Positions 17,401-25,730 of a DNA stretch of 64,000 bases are shown here, one piece after another. How positions within the stretch are numbered: the stretch's first letter is position 1; each line of letters starts with the position of its first letter. The position numbers and the translations under genes are program-made. This DNA is from Halobaculum gomorrense (lineage in GTDB: Archaea; Halobacteriota; Halobacteria; Halobacteriales; Haloferacaceae): the NCBI RefSeq assembly GCF_900129775.1, contig NZ_FQWV01000004.1, positions 205,440 through 269,439 on the forward strand. The letters run 5' to 3'. The notes below the pieces were generated by a model. The model saw nothing but the letters and a program-made list of their open reading frames with translations, had not been told where the DNA came from and made no database searches.

Positions 17401-18135
17401 GACTATGAGATCCAGGCGGGCGACCTGTTCGCCGTGCGGACCGACCGCGCGACTCTCGTCGAGTTGCTCGATGTCGAGGGGCTCGACGCGAACCGGAACC
17501 TCATCCTCGCTCAGGAGATCGAACGCCACGACTACCGCGGGTCGAAGACCCCCGTCGCCGTCGCGATCGTCGCGCTCGCGATCGGGCTCGCCGCCGCAGA
17601 CCTCCTCCCCATCGTCGTCTCGGCGCTCGCGGGGTCGCTCGCGATGGTCGTCACGGGCTGTCTGAAGCCCGGAGAGGTGTACGAGGCCGTCGAGTGGGAC
17701 GTGATTTTCCTGCTCGCGGGCGTCATTCCGCTCGGCATCGCCATGCAGACCTCCGGCACCGCGGGCCTGCTGGCGGACGCGATCGTCGCGAGTGCCGCCC
17801 TGCTCCCGCCGCTGGCGCTGCTGGGGTCGTTCTACGTGGTGACGGCGCTGCTCACGACCGTCATCTCGAACAACGCCAGCGTCGTGCTCATGATCCCGGT
17901 CGCCCTGCAGGTCGCCGCCGCGCTCGGCGCGAACCCGCTCGCGTTCGCGATGGCCGTCATGTTCGCGGCGTCGACGGCGTTCATGACGCCCGTCGGCTAC
18001 CAGACGAACCTGTTCGTCTACGGCCCCGGCGGCTACAAGTTCTCCGACTACGTGCGCGTTGGGGCGCCGCTGCAGGCGATCTTCGCGGTCGTGACGACGC
18101 TGGGGATCCCGGTCGTGTTCGGACTGGGAATGTGA
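17401..18135 (+). pseudogene. N-terminally truncated SLC13-family permease remnant
   Basis: The reading frame begins abruptly inside a TrkA-C-like domain (E-I-Q-A-G-D-L-F-A-V-R, from about 17401) and continues through about six C-terminal transmembrane segments of an SLC13 (DASS/ArsB-like) anion transporter, ending with I-S-N-N-A-S-V and the A-F-M-T-P-V-G-Y-Q-T-N motif. Full-length family members have about 600 residues: N-terminal transmembrane helices, a TrkA-C pair, then this C-terminal half. The whole N-terminal half is missing, and no start codon stands in a sensible place. It was probably truncated by a deletion; the remaining frame is intact to its stop. Confidence 0.8.
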
Positions 18136-18165
18136 CCCGGTCCCGAGGGCGAGGCGAACGGAACG

Positions 18166-18173
18166 GTTTATTC
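18166..18173 (+). promoter_or_regulatory. TATA box of tRNA-Pro
   Basis: GTTTATTC lies about 26-33 bases before the tRNA-Pro gene, the normal spacing for an archaeal promoter. Confidence 0.6.
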
Positions 18174-18198
18174 GGGTCCGCGAGAAAGACGGTAGTAC

Positions 18199-18271
18199 GG
18201 GACCGTGGGTTAGCCTGGTATACTTCGGGCCTTGGGTGCCCGTGACCCCGGTTCAAATCCGGGCGGTCCCA
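18199..18271 (+). tRNA. tRNA-Pro (TGG)
   Basis: Cloverleaf with acceptor stem GGGACCG/CGGTCCC, discriminator A, and anticodon stem CGGGC/GCCCG closing the loop CTTGGGT with anticodon TGG. The T arm reads CCCGGTTCAAATCCGGG. No intron. It lies between the SLC13 remnant and mcm on the same strand. Confidence 0.96.
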
Positions 18272-18362
18272 CTCACGTCGCGAACGCTCCCCGTGGCCCG
18301 TTCTCTCCCGGCCCGCCGGGGGGTCTCACTACTTCCACCGAGAGGCGACAGTTCTTACCCGA

Positions 18363-18378
18363 TGAGGTGGCTACCTCA
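18363..18378 (+). promoter_or_regulatory. Six-base inverted repeat before mcm
   Basis: TGAGGT (18363-18368) and ACCTCA (18373-18378) are perfect inverted copies around a four-base centre, ending five bases before the mcm ATG. This could be an operator or a short 5' hairpin, but no TATA box can be placed with certainty upstream. Confidence 0.4.
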
Positions 18379-18383
18379 GTGCA

Positions 18384-21300
18384 ATGAGTCAGGTCTCCGA
18401 GGGGCAAGATGTCGACGCGTTCCTCAGTTTTTACCGGACCTACTACGCCGACGAGATCGCCCGCCTCGCCCAGAACTACCCGAAGGAACAGCGGTCGCTG
18501 TACGTCGAGTACGACGACCTGTACACGTTCGACCCGGATCTCGCCGAACGATACCTCAACCGGCCGGGCGAGATGCAGGAGGTCGCCGAGGAGGCGCTGC
18601 GCACCTACGACCTCCCCGTCGACATCTCGCTGGGACAGGCGCACGTCCGCCTCCGGAACCTCCCGCGCGAGAACACGATCGACATCCGCGGCGTCCGCGT
18701 CAGCGACGACCACATCGGATCGATGGTCGCCGTGCAGGGCATCGTCCGCAAGGCGACCGACGTGCGCCCGAAGATCACCGAGGCGGCCTTCGAGTGCCAG
18801 CGCTGCGGGACGATGACCTACATCCCGCAGAACGACTCCGGCTTCCAGGAGCCCCACGAGTGCCAGGGCTGTGAGCGACAGGGGCCGTTCCGCGTCAACA
18901 ACAACGAGTCGAAGTTCATCGACTCCCAGCAGCTCCGCGTGCAGGAGTCGCCTGAGGGTCTCCGCGGCGGCGAGACCCCACAGAGCATCGACGTGAACTT
19001 GGAGGACGATGTCTGCGGGCAGGTGACCCCCGGCGACCACGTGACCGTCGTCGGTCGCCTGGAGATGGAGCAGGTGACGAGCGGGCAGGAGAAGACGACG
19101 GTGTTCGACCCGTACATGGAGGGCGTCTCGGTCGTCATCGAGGACGAGGAGTTTGAGGACATGGACATCACCGACGAGGACAAACAGGAGATCCTCGAAC
19201 TCTCGACGCATGAGAACATCTACGAGGAGATGGTTGCCTCCGTCGCGCCCTCCATCTACGGGTACGACCAGGAGAAGCTCTCGATGATCCTCCAACTGTT
19301 CTCGGGGGTCACGAAGCATCTCCCGGACGGGTCGCGCATCCGCGGCGACCTGCACATGCTGCTGATCGGAGACCCAGGTACAGGGAAGTGTGTCGACGGG
19401 GATACACGGGTCACGCTCGACGACGGTCGCGACGTACCGATCCGGGAACTGGTTGAGTCGAACCTCGACAATCCGAAACCGGTGGACGACGGGGTCTGGG
19501 ACGGCGCCGACTTCGCGGTCCCATCGCTCGGGGCGAACGGTGAGATCGAGTCGCGGCAGGCAACGAAAGTCTGGAAGCGGGAGGCGCCCGAAGAAATGCT
19601 ACGGATCCGGACAAATAGCGGGCGGGAACTGCAGGTGACGCCGTCGCATCCGCTGTTCGTCCGAGCAGGCGAGAGCCAACACGCAGTTCGTGCCGACGAA
19701 CTCTCCGAAGGAACGACGATCGCTGCCGTGTCGGGGCCGCTGACCGACGGTGGAGCGGCTGCTGTTCGTTCGTCGGAGTCGGCATCCCGATCCACGTCGC
19801 TCAGGCGAACGTGGGAACGGGTCGAGTCGATCGAGCACGTCGAACCAGCTGCTGAGTGGGTGTACGACCTCGAAGTCGATGGTACGCACAGCTACGTCTC
19901 GAACGGGATCGTCTCGCACAACTCGCAGATGCTGTCGTACGTTCAGAACATCGCTCCGCGATCGGTCTACACGTCGGGGAAGGGTAGCTCCGCTGCAGGG
20001 CTTACTGCTGCAGCTGTTCGCGATGATTTCGGCGACGGCCAGCAGTGGACGTTGGAGGCCGGTGCGCTCGTACTCGCCGACAAGGGGATCGCCGCCGTCG
20101 ACGAGCTGGATAAAATGGATTCGAACGACCGGTCGGCAATGCACGAAGCGCTCGAACAGCAGTCATATCACCCGAGATCGGAGGTGTTCCTCGCGGATGG
20201 CCGACGTGTTCGGATCGGCGAGTTCGTGGACGAGCGAATGGCTGCGCGCTCGGACGACGTGGTAGCGGGTGTCGACTGTGAGATCCTTCCGATCGAGGAC
20301 GCTCGCGTTCACTCCGTCGACTTCGAGACGAACGAGACGACGAAGCTCCCGATCGATCGAGTAAGCAGACACAAGGCACCCGAGGAGTTCGTCCGTGTGA
20401 CGTTCTCGAACGGCCGCGACGTGCTCGTAACTCCGGAACATCCGATGTTCGTCGACGATGGCGGTGCGGTCGGAACGGTCGAAGCGAAAGACATCGACGA
20501 GGGGGCGTTCGTTCCGGCACCACGGAAACTCCCGAACTCCGCCAAACCGGTCAGCTTGACCGACGAGCCTCACGTCGGGAAGGAACGCGACGTTACCCTC
20601 CCGGAGAAACTGAGTGGAGACCTCGCCGAGATCCTCGGCTTCCTCACCGCAGAAGGGCATTCGTACGCGGGATCGGCACACGAGATCGGGTTCTCGAACC
20701 AGGACGAACGACTTCTCGCGCGGATGGACGAACTGATGTCCCGCGTATTCGGGTTCGAGTGTACCGACACGACGAACGCTGCGGGAACAGTAACGCAGCG
20801 GTGGGTGTCGACAAAACTCTACCGGTGGCTCGAGGAGAACTTCCCCGAATTCATGCACACTGCTCGCGAAAAACGGATCCCCTCCCGGGTCCTCGGCGGC
20901 TCCGAGGAGCAGATCCGACGGTTCCTCGTCGGAGCGTTCGCCGGCGACGGCGGCGTCGAGAGCGAGGCGATGTCCTTTTGTACAGCCTCAGAGGGATTGG
21001 CTCGCGACTACGCCGACGCGCTCGCGAAGCTCGGGATCGCCTCCCGGATCCATCACGACACCGCGGAGGACTCGTGGAAGACGTACGTGATGGGTGACTC
21101 GACCGACCGATTCGTCGACGCGGTCGTCGACCCGGCGGACGACCGTCACGAACGGGCAGAGGAGTTCGTCGACCGGAGCGAACGGACTCCGCGTCATCAC
21201 GACGTACTGCCGACGAGCGCTGCCCGGGAGATCCGAGAACTGCGAACGCTTACTGGACTCGGGAAGACAGGGCGGTTCCGCGAGAACCTCGATGAAGGGT

Positions 21301-22601
21301 ACGGGGTTCGCGTCGAAACCGTCTCCGAGGAGATCGAGACGCTTCACGAGCGGATCGGGACCGTCCGCGAAACGATCGACCATGCGGACGACCTCGGATC
21401 GATCCGGTCGACGGTCGGTTGGTCGGGGCGCCAACTCGCGGCACGGTTGGACGGCGTACCGACGAGCCGAATCCACTACGCCGAGAAGGGCGGATACGAC
21501 TCCGAGACTCGTGAGGACTTGGCTGAACGGGCAGCGACAGCGGTTCACGAGGCGATGGTCGAAGCCGAACGGCGGACGGAGACGCTCGCCGACCGGTGCG
21601 ACCTCCGGTACTACCGCGTAACGGACGTCGAATCCGTCGCGAACGCGGGGGAGTACGAGACGGAGTGGGTATACGATGTCACGGTCGAGCCGACGAACAC
21701 GTTCGTCAGCTCGGGGGTGGCGCTCCACAACTCTATCTCGATCTCCAAGGCCGGGATCAACGCGACGCTCAAGTCGCGCTGTTCGCTCCTCGGCGCCGCG
21801 AACCCCAAGTACGGCCGCTTCGACCAGTACGAGTCCATCGGCGAGCAGATCGACCTCGAACCGGCGCTTATCTCCCGGTTCGACCTCATCTTCACCGTCA
21901 CCGACAGCCCCGACCCCGAACACGACGCGAAGCTCGCGGACCACATTCTGACGACGAACTACGCGGGCGAGCTGAACACCCAGCGCACCGAGATGGCGAC
22001 CTCGAACTTCACCCAGGAGGAGGTCGACGAGGTGACGGAGGAAGTCGCGCCGGTCATCGACGCGGAACTGCTGCGCAAGTACATCGCCTACGCCAAGCGC
22101 AACTGCTACCCGACGATGACCGACGAGGCGAAGGCGGCGATCCGCGAGTTCTACGTCGACCTCCGGTCGAAGGGCGCCGACGAGGACGCGCCCGTGCCCG
22201 TCACCGCCCGGAAGCTGGAGGCGCTCGTTCGGCTCTCGGAGGCCAGCGCCCGCGTGCGCCTCTCGGACACCGTCCAGGAGGAGGACGCCACCCGCGTCAT
22301 CGAGATCGTCCGCTCGTGTCTCCAGGACATCGGCGTCGACCCCGAGACCGGGCAGTTCGACGCGGACGTGGTCGAGACCGGGACCAGCAAGAGCCAGCGT
22401 GACCGAATCAAGAACATCAAGGAGCTCATCCAGACCCTCGCCGAGGAGTACGAGAACGAACCGGGCGCACCGGTCGACGCGATCGTCGAGCGCGCCGACG
22501 AGGTCGGGATGGACGCCGGCAAGGCCGAGCAGGAACTGGAGAAGCTCCGGACGCGCGGGGAGATCTACGAGCCGCAGTCCGGCTACGTGCGGACGACGTA
22601 A
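18384..22601 (+). CDS. mcm: Replicative DNA helicase MCM, interrupted by two inteins
   Basis: A 1405-residue precursor of the archaeal MCM replicative helicase. The extein is about 704 residues: N-terminal domain (1-270), a zinc finger with Cys 138, 141, 160 and 163, an AAA+ motor and a C-terminal winged helix. The Walker A motif G-D-P-G-T-G-K is split from its serine by intein 1 (precursor residues 336-513), and the helix after H-E-A-L-E-Q-Q is split from S-I-S-I by intein 2 (594-1116). Walker B D-E-L-D-K-M and the arginine-finger region are intact. Splicing is needed to give active helicase. The ATG at 18384 is close behind an inverted repeat. Confidence 0.97.
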   Translation: MSQVSEGQDVDAFLSFYRTYYADEIARLAQNYPKEQRSLYVEYDDLYTFDPDLAERYLNRPGEMQEVAEEALRTYDLPVDISLGQAHVRLRNLPRENTIDIRGVRVSDDHIGSMVAVQGIVRKATDVRPKITEAAFECQRCGTMTYIPQNDSGFQEPHECQGCERQGPFRVNNNESKFIDSQQLRVQESPEGLRGGETPQSIDVNLEDDVCGQVTPGDHVTVVGRLEMEQVTSGQEKTTVFDPYMEGVSVVIEDEEFEDMDITDEDKQEILELSTHENIYEEMVASVAPSIYGYDQEKLSMILQLFSGVTKHLPDGSRIRGDLHMLLIGDPGTGKCVDGDTRVTLDDGRDVPIRELVESNLDNPKPVDDGVWDGADFAVPSLGANGEIESRQATKVWKREAPEEMLRIRTNSGRELQVTPSHPLFVRAGESQHAVRADELSEGTTIAAVSGPLTDGGAAAVRSSESASRSTSLRRTWERVESIEHVEPAAEWVYDLEVDGTHSYVSNGIVSHNSQMLSYVQNIAPRSVYTSGKGSSAAGLTAAAVRDDFGDGQQWTLEAGALVLADKGIAAVDELDKMDSNDRSAMHEALEQQSYHPRSEVFLADGRRVRIGEFVDERMAARSDDVVAGVDCEILPIEDARVHSVDFETNETTKLPIDRVSRHKAPEEFVRVTFSNGRDVLVTPEHPMFVDDGGAVGTVEAKDIDEGAFVPAPRKLPNSAKPVSLTDEPHVGKERDVTLPEKLSGDLAEILGFLTAEGHSYAGSAHEIGFSNQDERLLARMDELMSRVFGFECTDTTNAAGTVTQRWVSTKLYRWLEENFPEFMHTAREKRIPSRVLGGSEEQIRRFLVGAFAGDGGVESEAMSFCTASEGLARDYADALAKLGIASRIHHDTAEDSWKTYVMGDSTDRFVDAVVDPADDRHERAEEFVDRSERTPRHHDVLPTSAAREIRELRTLTGLGKTGRFRENLDEGYGVRVETVSEEIETLHERIGTVRETIDHADDLGSIRSTVGWSGRQLAARLDGVPTSRIHYAEKGGYDSETREDLAERAATAVHEAMVEAERRTETLADRCDLRYYRVTDVESVANAGEYETEWVYDVTVEPTNTFVSSGVALHNSISISKAGINATLKSRCSLLGAANPKYGRFDQYESIGEQIDLEPALISRFDLIFTVTDSPDPEHDAKLADHILTTNYAGELNTQRTEMATSNFTQEEVDEVTEEVAPVIDAELLRKYIAYAKRNCYPTMTDEAKAAIREFYVDLRSKGADEDAPVPVTARKLEALVRLSEASARVRLSDTVQEEDATRVIEIVRSCLQDIGVDPETGQFDADVVETGTSKSQRDRIKNIKELIQTLAEEYENEPGAPVDAIVERADEVGMDAGKAEQELEKLRTRGEIYEPQSGYVRTT
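19389..19922 (+). mobile_element. Mini-intein in MCM at the Walker A motif
   Basis: A 178-residue intein inserted between G-K and S of the Walker A motif. It starts with Cys (C-V-D-G-D-T-R-V), block B is present as V-T-P-S-H-P-L-F, and the end is V-S-H-N with Ser as the next extein residue. It has no LAGLIDADG blocks: the middle is short and has no recognisable endonuclease. It is therefore a splicing-only mini-intein, probably a degenerate form of a larger one at the same site. Confidence 0.9.
20163..21731 (+). mobile_element. Large intein in MCM with LAGLIDADG endonuclease
   Basis: A 523-residue intein inserted after H-E-A-L-E-Q-Q. It starts with Ser rather than Cys (S-Y-H-P-R-S-E-V), has block B as V-T-P-E-H-P-M-F and ends V-A-L-H-N before an extein Ser. 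Two LAGLIDADG-type blocks are visible, L-G-F-L-T-A-E-G-H near residue 750 of the precursor and F-L-V-G-A-F-A-G-D-G-G near 847-857, so the homing endonuclease may be active. After the endonuclease there is an extra HTH-like part (R-Q-L-A-A-R-L-D-G-V then R-I-H-Y-A-E-K-G-G). Confidence 0.9.
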
Positions 22602-22607
22602 CCGCCG

Positions 22608-22892
22608 ATGGACCGAATCTCAGCCCTCCGGAACGTCGAGGACGCCATCCGCGCGTTCGAGGACGGCGAGGCGGATCTCGCCGACACCGAGCGTCGCGTC
22701 GCCACCGTCCTCCGGACGTACGCGACGGAGTTCGACAGCGAGGACCGCCGCGCGTACCGCGTCGTCGACGGTCCGGGTGAAGGCCGCGTTGTCGTCGCCG
22801 GAACTCCCGCCGAGGCGCGCGAGCAGGCTGTCCTCCTCGCGGACGCCGGCGACGCGGTGGACGCGACCGACGTGACGGTCGAACCGCTGTAA
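22608..22892 (+). CDS. Small conserved protein downstream of mcm
   Basis: A 94-residue acidic protein starting six bases after the mcm stop, so it is probably co-transcribed. The N-terminal half is helical (V-E-D-A-I-R-A-F-E-D-G-E-A-D-L), and the C-terminal half is beta-rich (R-A-Y-R-V-V-D-G and G-R-V-V-V-A-G-T). I recognise it only as a haloarchaeal conserved hypothetical. There are no cysteines and no transmembrane segments. Confidence 0.7.
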   Translation: MDRISALRNVEDAIRAFEDGEADLADTERRVATVLRTYATEFDSEDRRAYRVVDGPGEGRVVVAGTPAEAREQAVLLADAGDAVDATDVTVEPL

Positions 22893-22930
22893 GCGGCGGC
22901 GGTCTCGACTTCGATACGCGGCTCAGTACG

Positions 22931-22938
22931 TTTATATT
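22931..22938 (+). promoter_or_regulatory. TATA box
   Basis: TTTATATT lies 22-29 bases before the ATG at 22960, a strong archaeal promoter giving a leaderless mRNA. It separates the unknown genes that follow from the mcm unit. Confidence 0.7.
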
Positions 22939-22959
22939 GAAAACTGGCACTGTGAGTGT

Positions 22960-23298
22960 ATGATACTCGTCGTGACGTACTCTCGCGCGGCGCGAACGAC
23001 GCTACGCAACATCTGTCGCAGCCACGACGACACCGTTGTCAGGCGGTTGGGTCGGGCTACGCTGTTCACGGAGACGGAACTGGGCGCCTTCCTCGCGTGC
23101 CGACTCCGGGCGAAACACGGCGCCGACGTGCAAGTCGAGCGCACCGAACCGTTCAACGAGTTCGCGGCGGTTCGACCAGCGGTTCGCGAGGCCGCCGTCG
23201 CCTACGAGGACCGCGACGCGACGAGCACCCCGTATGCGAAGTTCGCCGTCGGCGCGGACTATCCTGACCCGGCGTCGATGCGCGATGCCGAGCTGTGA
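22960..23298 (+). CDS. Conserved protein of unknown function
   Basis: A 112-residue small basic-acidic protein with N-terminus M-I-L-V-V-T-Y-S-R-A-A-R-T-T-L-R-N-I-C, a pattern suggesting a beta-strand followed by a helix, and a second half rich in charged residues. The start has a strong TATA box. Its stop codon overlaps the GTG of the next gene by 4 bases, so the two are translationally coupled. I do not recognise a function. Confidence 0.72.
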   Translation: MILVVTYSRAARTTLRNICRSHDDTVVRRLGRATLFTETELGAFLACRLRAKHGADVQVERTEPFNEFAAVRPAVREAAVAYEDRDATSTPYAKFAVGADYPDPASMRDAEL

Positions 23299-24206
23299 AC
23301 CTGCGGCTCCGCGACCGACTCGCTCGCTTCGACAGCTCCGAGGGGGCCGCGGCGATCGACCTCCGCGACGCGCCCGACGCCCCCGGCGTCTCCGCCGCGC
23401 TCGAAGCGCTCGACCTCGACGCCGACGACCCGCTGGCGACGCTGACCGAGCGGCCGCCGCCGCTGCGACGAGCGCTCGCCGCGGCGGCCCGCGAGCGCGG
23501 TCGCGACCACCACGCAGATGATGAACGGCGCCGGATCGCGGCGGCCCTCGAGGGGACTCTCGATGCGATCGAGGACGCCGGCGAGGCGAGCGACCTGCTG
23601 GCCGCGGCGCGTCGGCGTGCTGCAGAGGCCGGTGCCGACGTGGATCGACTGCGCGAACGGACGGCGACGCTCCGCGGGCGGCTCGCGGAGGCCCGCGAGC
23701 GGACGAACGCGACCGAGGGGGACGGCGCTGGGGAAGCCGACGCCGCGGTCGACGCGATCCGTGCGGAGTTCGCGGCGGCGACGCGGGACCTGACCGAGGC
23801 GGAAACCGAACGGCACGCGGCCGAACAGGCGTTGGCTCGCGCCGTTGAGGTCGCCCGCTCGGCGCGCGACGACCGGGAGCGACGGCTCCGCTTGCGCGAC
23901 GCGCTCGCCAACCGTCGCCGAGCGGCGCGGCGCGACCTCGCGCGTGGCGTGTACCCTGTGTTCGCGGGCGTCATCGAGGCGTTTCACTCCGGAGCGAACG
24001 TCGACGCTGCGCGCTGCGGGGCCGCAGTCGCCGCGGTCGGCGATAACCCGAGTGAGTTCGAGGGCGACCCCGTCGTCGCTCACGCGGCCGCCGTTCGCAT
24101 CGCCGGGCGGTCGGACCCGGTGATCGTCGCGACCGACCGATTCGCCGATCCGACCGAGGCGAGCGCCTGGCTTCGCGCACCGGTCGTGCGCGTCGTGTCC
24201 GAGTGA
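23295..24206 (+). CDS. Coiled-coil protein of unknown function
   Basis: A 303-residue protein with a long central coiled coil. About residues 75-215 are dominated by A, E, R and L in heptad-like order with few breaks (R-R-A-A-E-A-G-A-D-V-D, L-R-E-R-T-A-T-L-R-G). The C-terminal domain (about 220-303) is globular, with F-A-G-V-I-E-A-F and V-I-V-A-T-D-R-F. It starts at a GTG overlapping the previous stop. There is no SMC-type ATP motif, so it is not an SMC. It may be a scaffold for the MinD-like protein encoded two genes downstream; that is inference from neighbourhood. Confidence 0.72.
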   Translation: MNLRLRDRLARFDSSEGAAAIDLRDAPDAPGVSAALEALDLDADDPLATLTERPPPLRRALAAAARERGRDHHADDERRRIAAALEGTLDAIEDAGEASDLLAAARRRAAEAGADVDRLRERTATLRGRLAEARERTNATEGDGAGEADAAVDAIRAEFAAATRDLTEAETERHAAEQALARAVEVARSARDDRERRLRLRDALANRRRAARRDLARGVYPVFAGVIEAFHSGANVDAARCGAAVAAVGDNPSEFEGDPVVAHAAAVRIAGRSDPVIVATDRFADPTEASAWLRAPVVRVVSE

Positions 24207-24270
24207 GTCCGGGGTCGGACCGCCCCCTCGCGTGCGGATGTTTATCGCCGATACCGAGACAAACGCGGCC

Positions 24271-25011
24271 ATGCCGATCACGCTCGATTCGACGGTCGCG
24301 ACGGTCGACGGCGTCGCGTTCGTCGCCGTCCGCGTGCGGAACACGGAACCGGTCGATCGCGCCGTCCGTCTCGAGAACCGTCTCGATGGGCGGGTCCTCC
24401 CGCCGCGGCGACACGGAGCGCCCGAACCGGGATGGTCGAGCGACGGCTACGTCGGCGTCGTCGGCGCCGACTCGACGCTCGCGCTCGGCTACGCTTGCCG
24501 CGCCGGTCCGGACGGACTGATCGAAGACGACGCTGATCCGGTCTCGCTCGCCGATGTCGCCGACCCGGCAGCTGCCGACGCCGACCCAATAAACGACGTG
24601 CTCGCGGACCTCCCGGATCACCGGCCCCCTCCGGACGCGGCCTCGGTCGCCGCTGTCCCCGGCGCTCCCGGGGACTGTCCGTGGGAACGGTCGGCCGGGT
24701 CGACCGGATCAACTGGCGTCGAAGGGGCCGCGGCGGAGCTACTCCCGTCAGCGCCGACGGACATCCCGCCGGCCGTCGCGGGGTACCTCGACGAGGTCGA
24801 CGCCCGGCTCGCGAAAGCGGAGGCCGTCACGGACGGGTCGGTCGCGGAGGCGACGGAGCTGCTCGAAGCGGGCACCGACCCCGACGAGCTGACCGAACTC
24901 ATCGCGCTCGATGCGGCCGCGCTGGAACGGCTCGCGTCCCGTGTCGACTCGCTCGCTTCGCGAGCGGAGGCCGTCGACGTGCCGACCGACGCGCTGGAGC
25001 GTCTCGCGTGA
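24271..25011 (+). CDS. Conserved protein coupled to a MinD-like ATPase
   Basis: A 246-residue protein. The N-terminal part (about 1-80) has alternating beta-strand patterns (A-T-V-D-G-V-A-F-V-A-V-R-V), followed by a Pro/Ala/Asp-rich linker (95-165) and a C-terminal helical domain (about 170-245). I start at the ATG at 24271, because TTTATCG at 24241-24247 is about 24 bases upstream. It ends in a GTGA overlap with the MinD-like gene, so the two are likely made in a fixed ratio. Function unknown; it is probably a partner or regulator of the ATPase. Confidence 0.72.
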   Translation: MPITLDSTVATVDGVAFVAVRVRNTEPVDRAVRLENRLDGRVLPPRRHGAPEPGWSSDGYVGVVGADSTLALGYACRAGPDGLIEDDADPVSLADVADPAAADADPINDVLADLPDHRPPPDAASVAAVPGAPGDCPWERSAGSTGSTGVEGAAAELLPSAPTDIPPAVAGYLDEVDARLAKAEAVTDGSVAEATELLEAGTDPDELTELIALDAAALERLASRVDSLASRAEAVDVPTDALERLA

Positions 25012-25670
25012 TCGTCGCCGTCGCCGGCGGGAAGGGGGGCGTCGGTAAGTCGACGCTGGCGTACAACGTCGCGGGCGCGCTGGACGCGCTCGTCGTCGAT
25101 GCGGACCTCGCGATGGCCGACCTCCCGGGCGGGCGTGAGCGCGGTCCCGACCTCCACGACGTACTCGCCGGCAGGGCGGCTCCCGCCGAGGCGGTCCGTC
25201 CGGGCCCCGTGGACGTGGTCCCGTGCGGCCGTTCGCTCGCGGGCGCCCGGTTGGCAGACGTGCGGCAGCTCCGCGAGGCCGTCGCCGTCAGCGGCTACGA
25301 GCACGTCGTCGTCGACTCGCCGGCCGGGCTTCGGGTCGACGCCGGCGCGCCGTTGGCGGTCGCCGACGCCTGCCTGCTCACGGCGTCGCCGACGCGATGG
25401 GCGCTCGCGGACGCGATCGCCGCCCGCGAGGTGGCGAGGGAACTCGGCTGCGGCCTCGCGGCCGTCGCGCTCAATCGCGTCGTCGAGGATCCGCCGACGG
25501 ACGCGGTCGGGCGCGCCCTCGGCGCGCCGGCGACGGCGGTGCCCGCGGATCCGCGGCTCGCGCGGTCGATCGGAGCGGAGGCGCCGGTGACGACGGCGGC
25601 CCCGGAGTCGGCTGCGGCACGGGCGGTCGAGAGCCTTGCGGCGGTCGTCCGTCGCTGCGCGGTCGGGTAG
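25008..25670 (+). CDS. MinD/ParA-like P-loop ATPase
   Basis: A 220-residue ATPase with a deviant Walker A, G-G-K-G-G-V-G-K-S-T, at about residues 6-15, Walker A' and B strands V-V-D-A-D-L-A-M-A-D and V-V-V-D-S-P-A-G, and a C-terminal part lacking an obvious amphipathic membrane helix. MinD/ParA ATPases position cellular machines or partition cargo by ATP-driven dimerisation. The gene starts within the stop of the preceding gene (GTGA), so it is translated from the same message. A role in chromosome or cell positioning is inference. Confidence 0.88.
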   Translation: MIVAVAGGKGGVGKSTLAYNVAGALDALVVDADLAMADLPGGRERGPDLHDVLAGRAAPAEAVRPGPVDVVPCGRSLAGARLADVRQLREAVAVSGYEHVVVDSPAGLRVDAGAPLAVADACLLTASPTRWALADAIAAREVARELGCGLAAVALNRVVEDPPTDAVGRALGAPATAVPADPRLARSIGAEAPVTTAAPESAAARAVESLAAVVRRCAVG

Positions 25671-25730
25671 AACGGAGCCGAAGCGAGGGTTCGCCGATCG
25701 GAGGCGAAAACGGTGCGTACGGGGCCTGTG

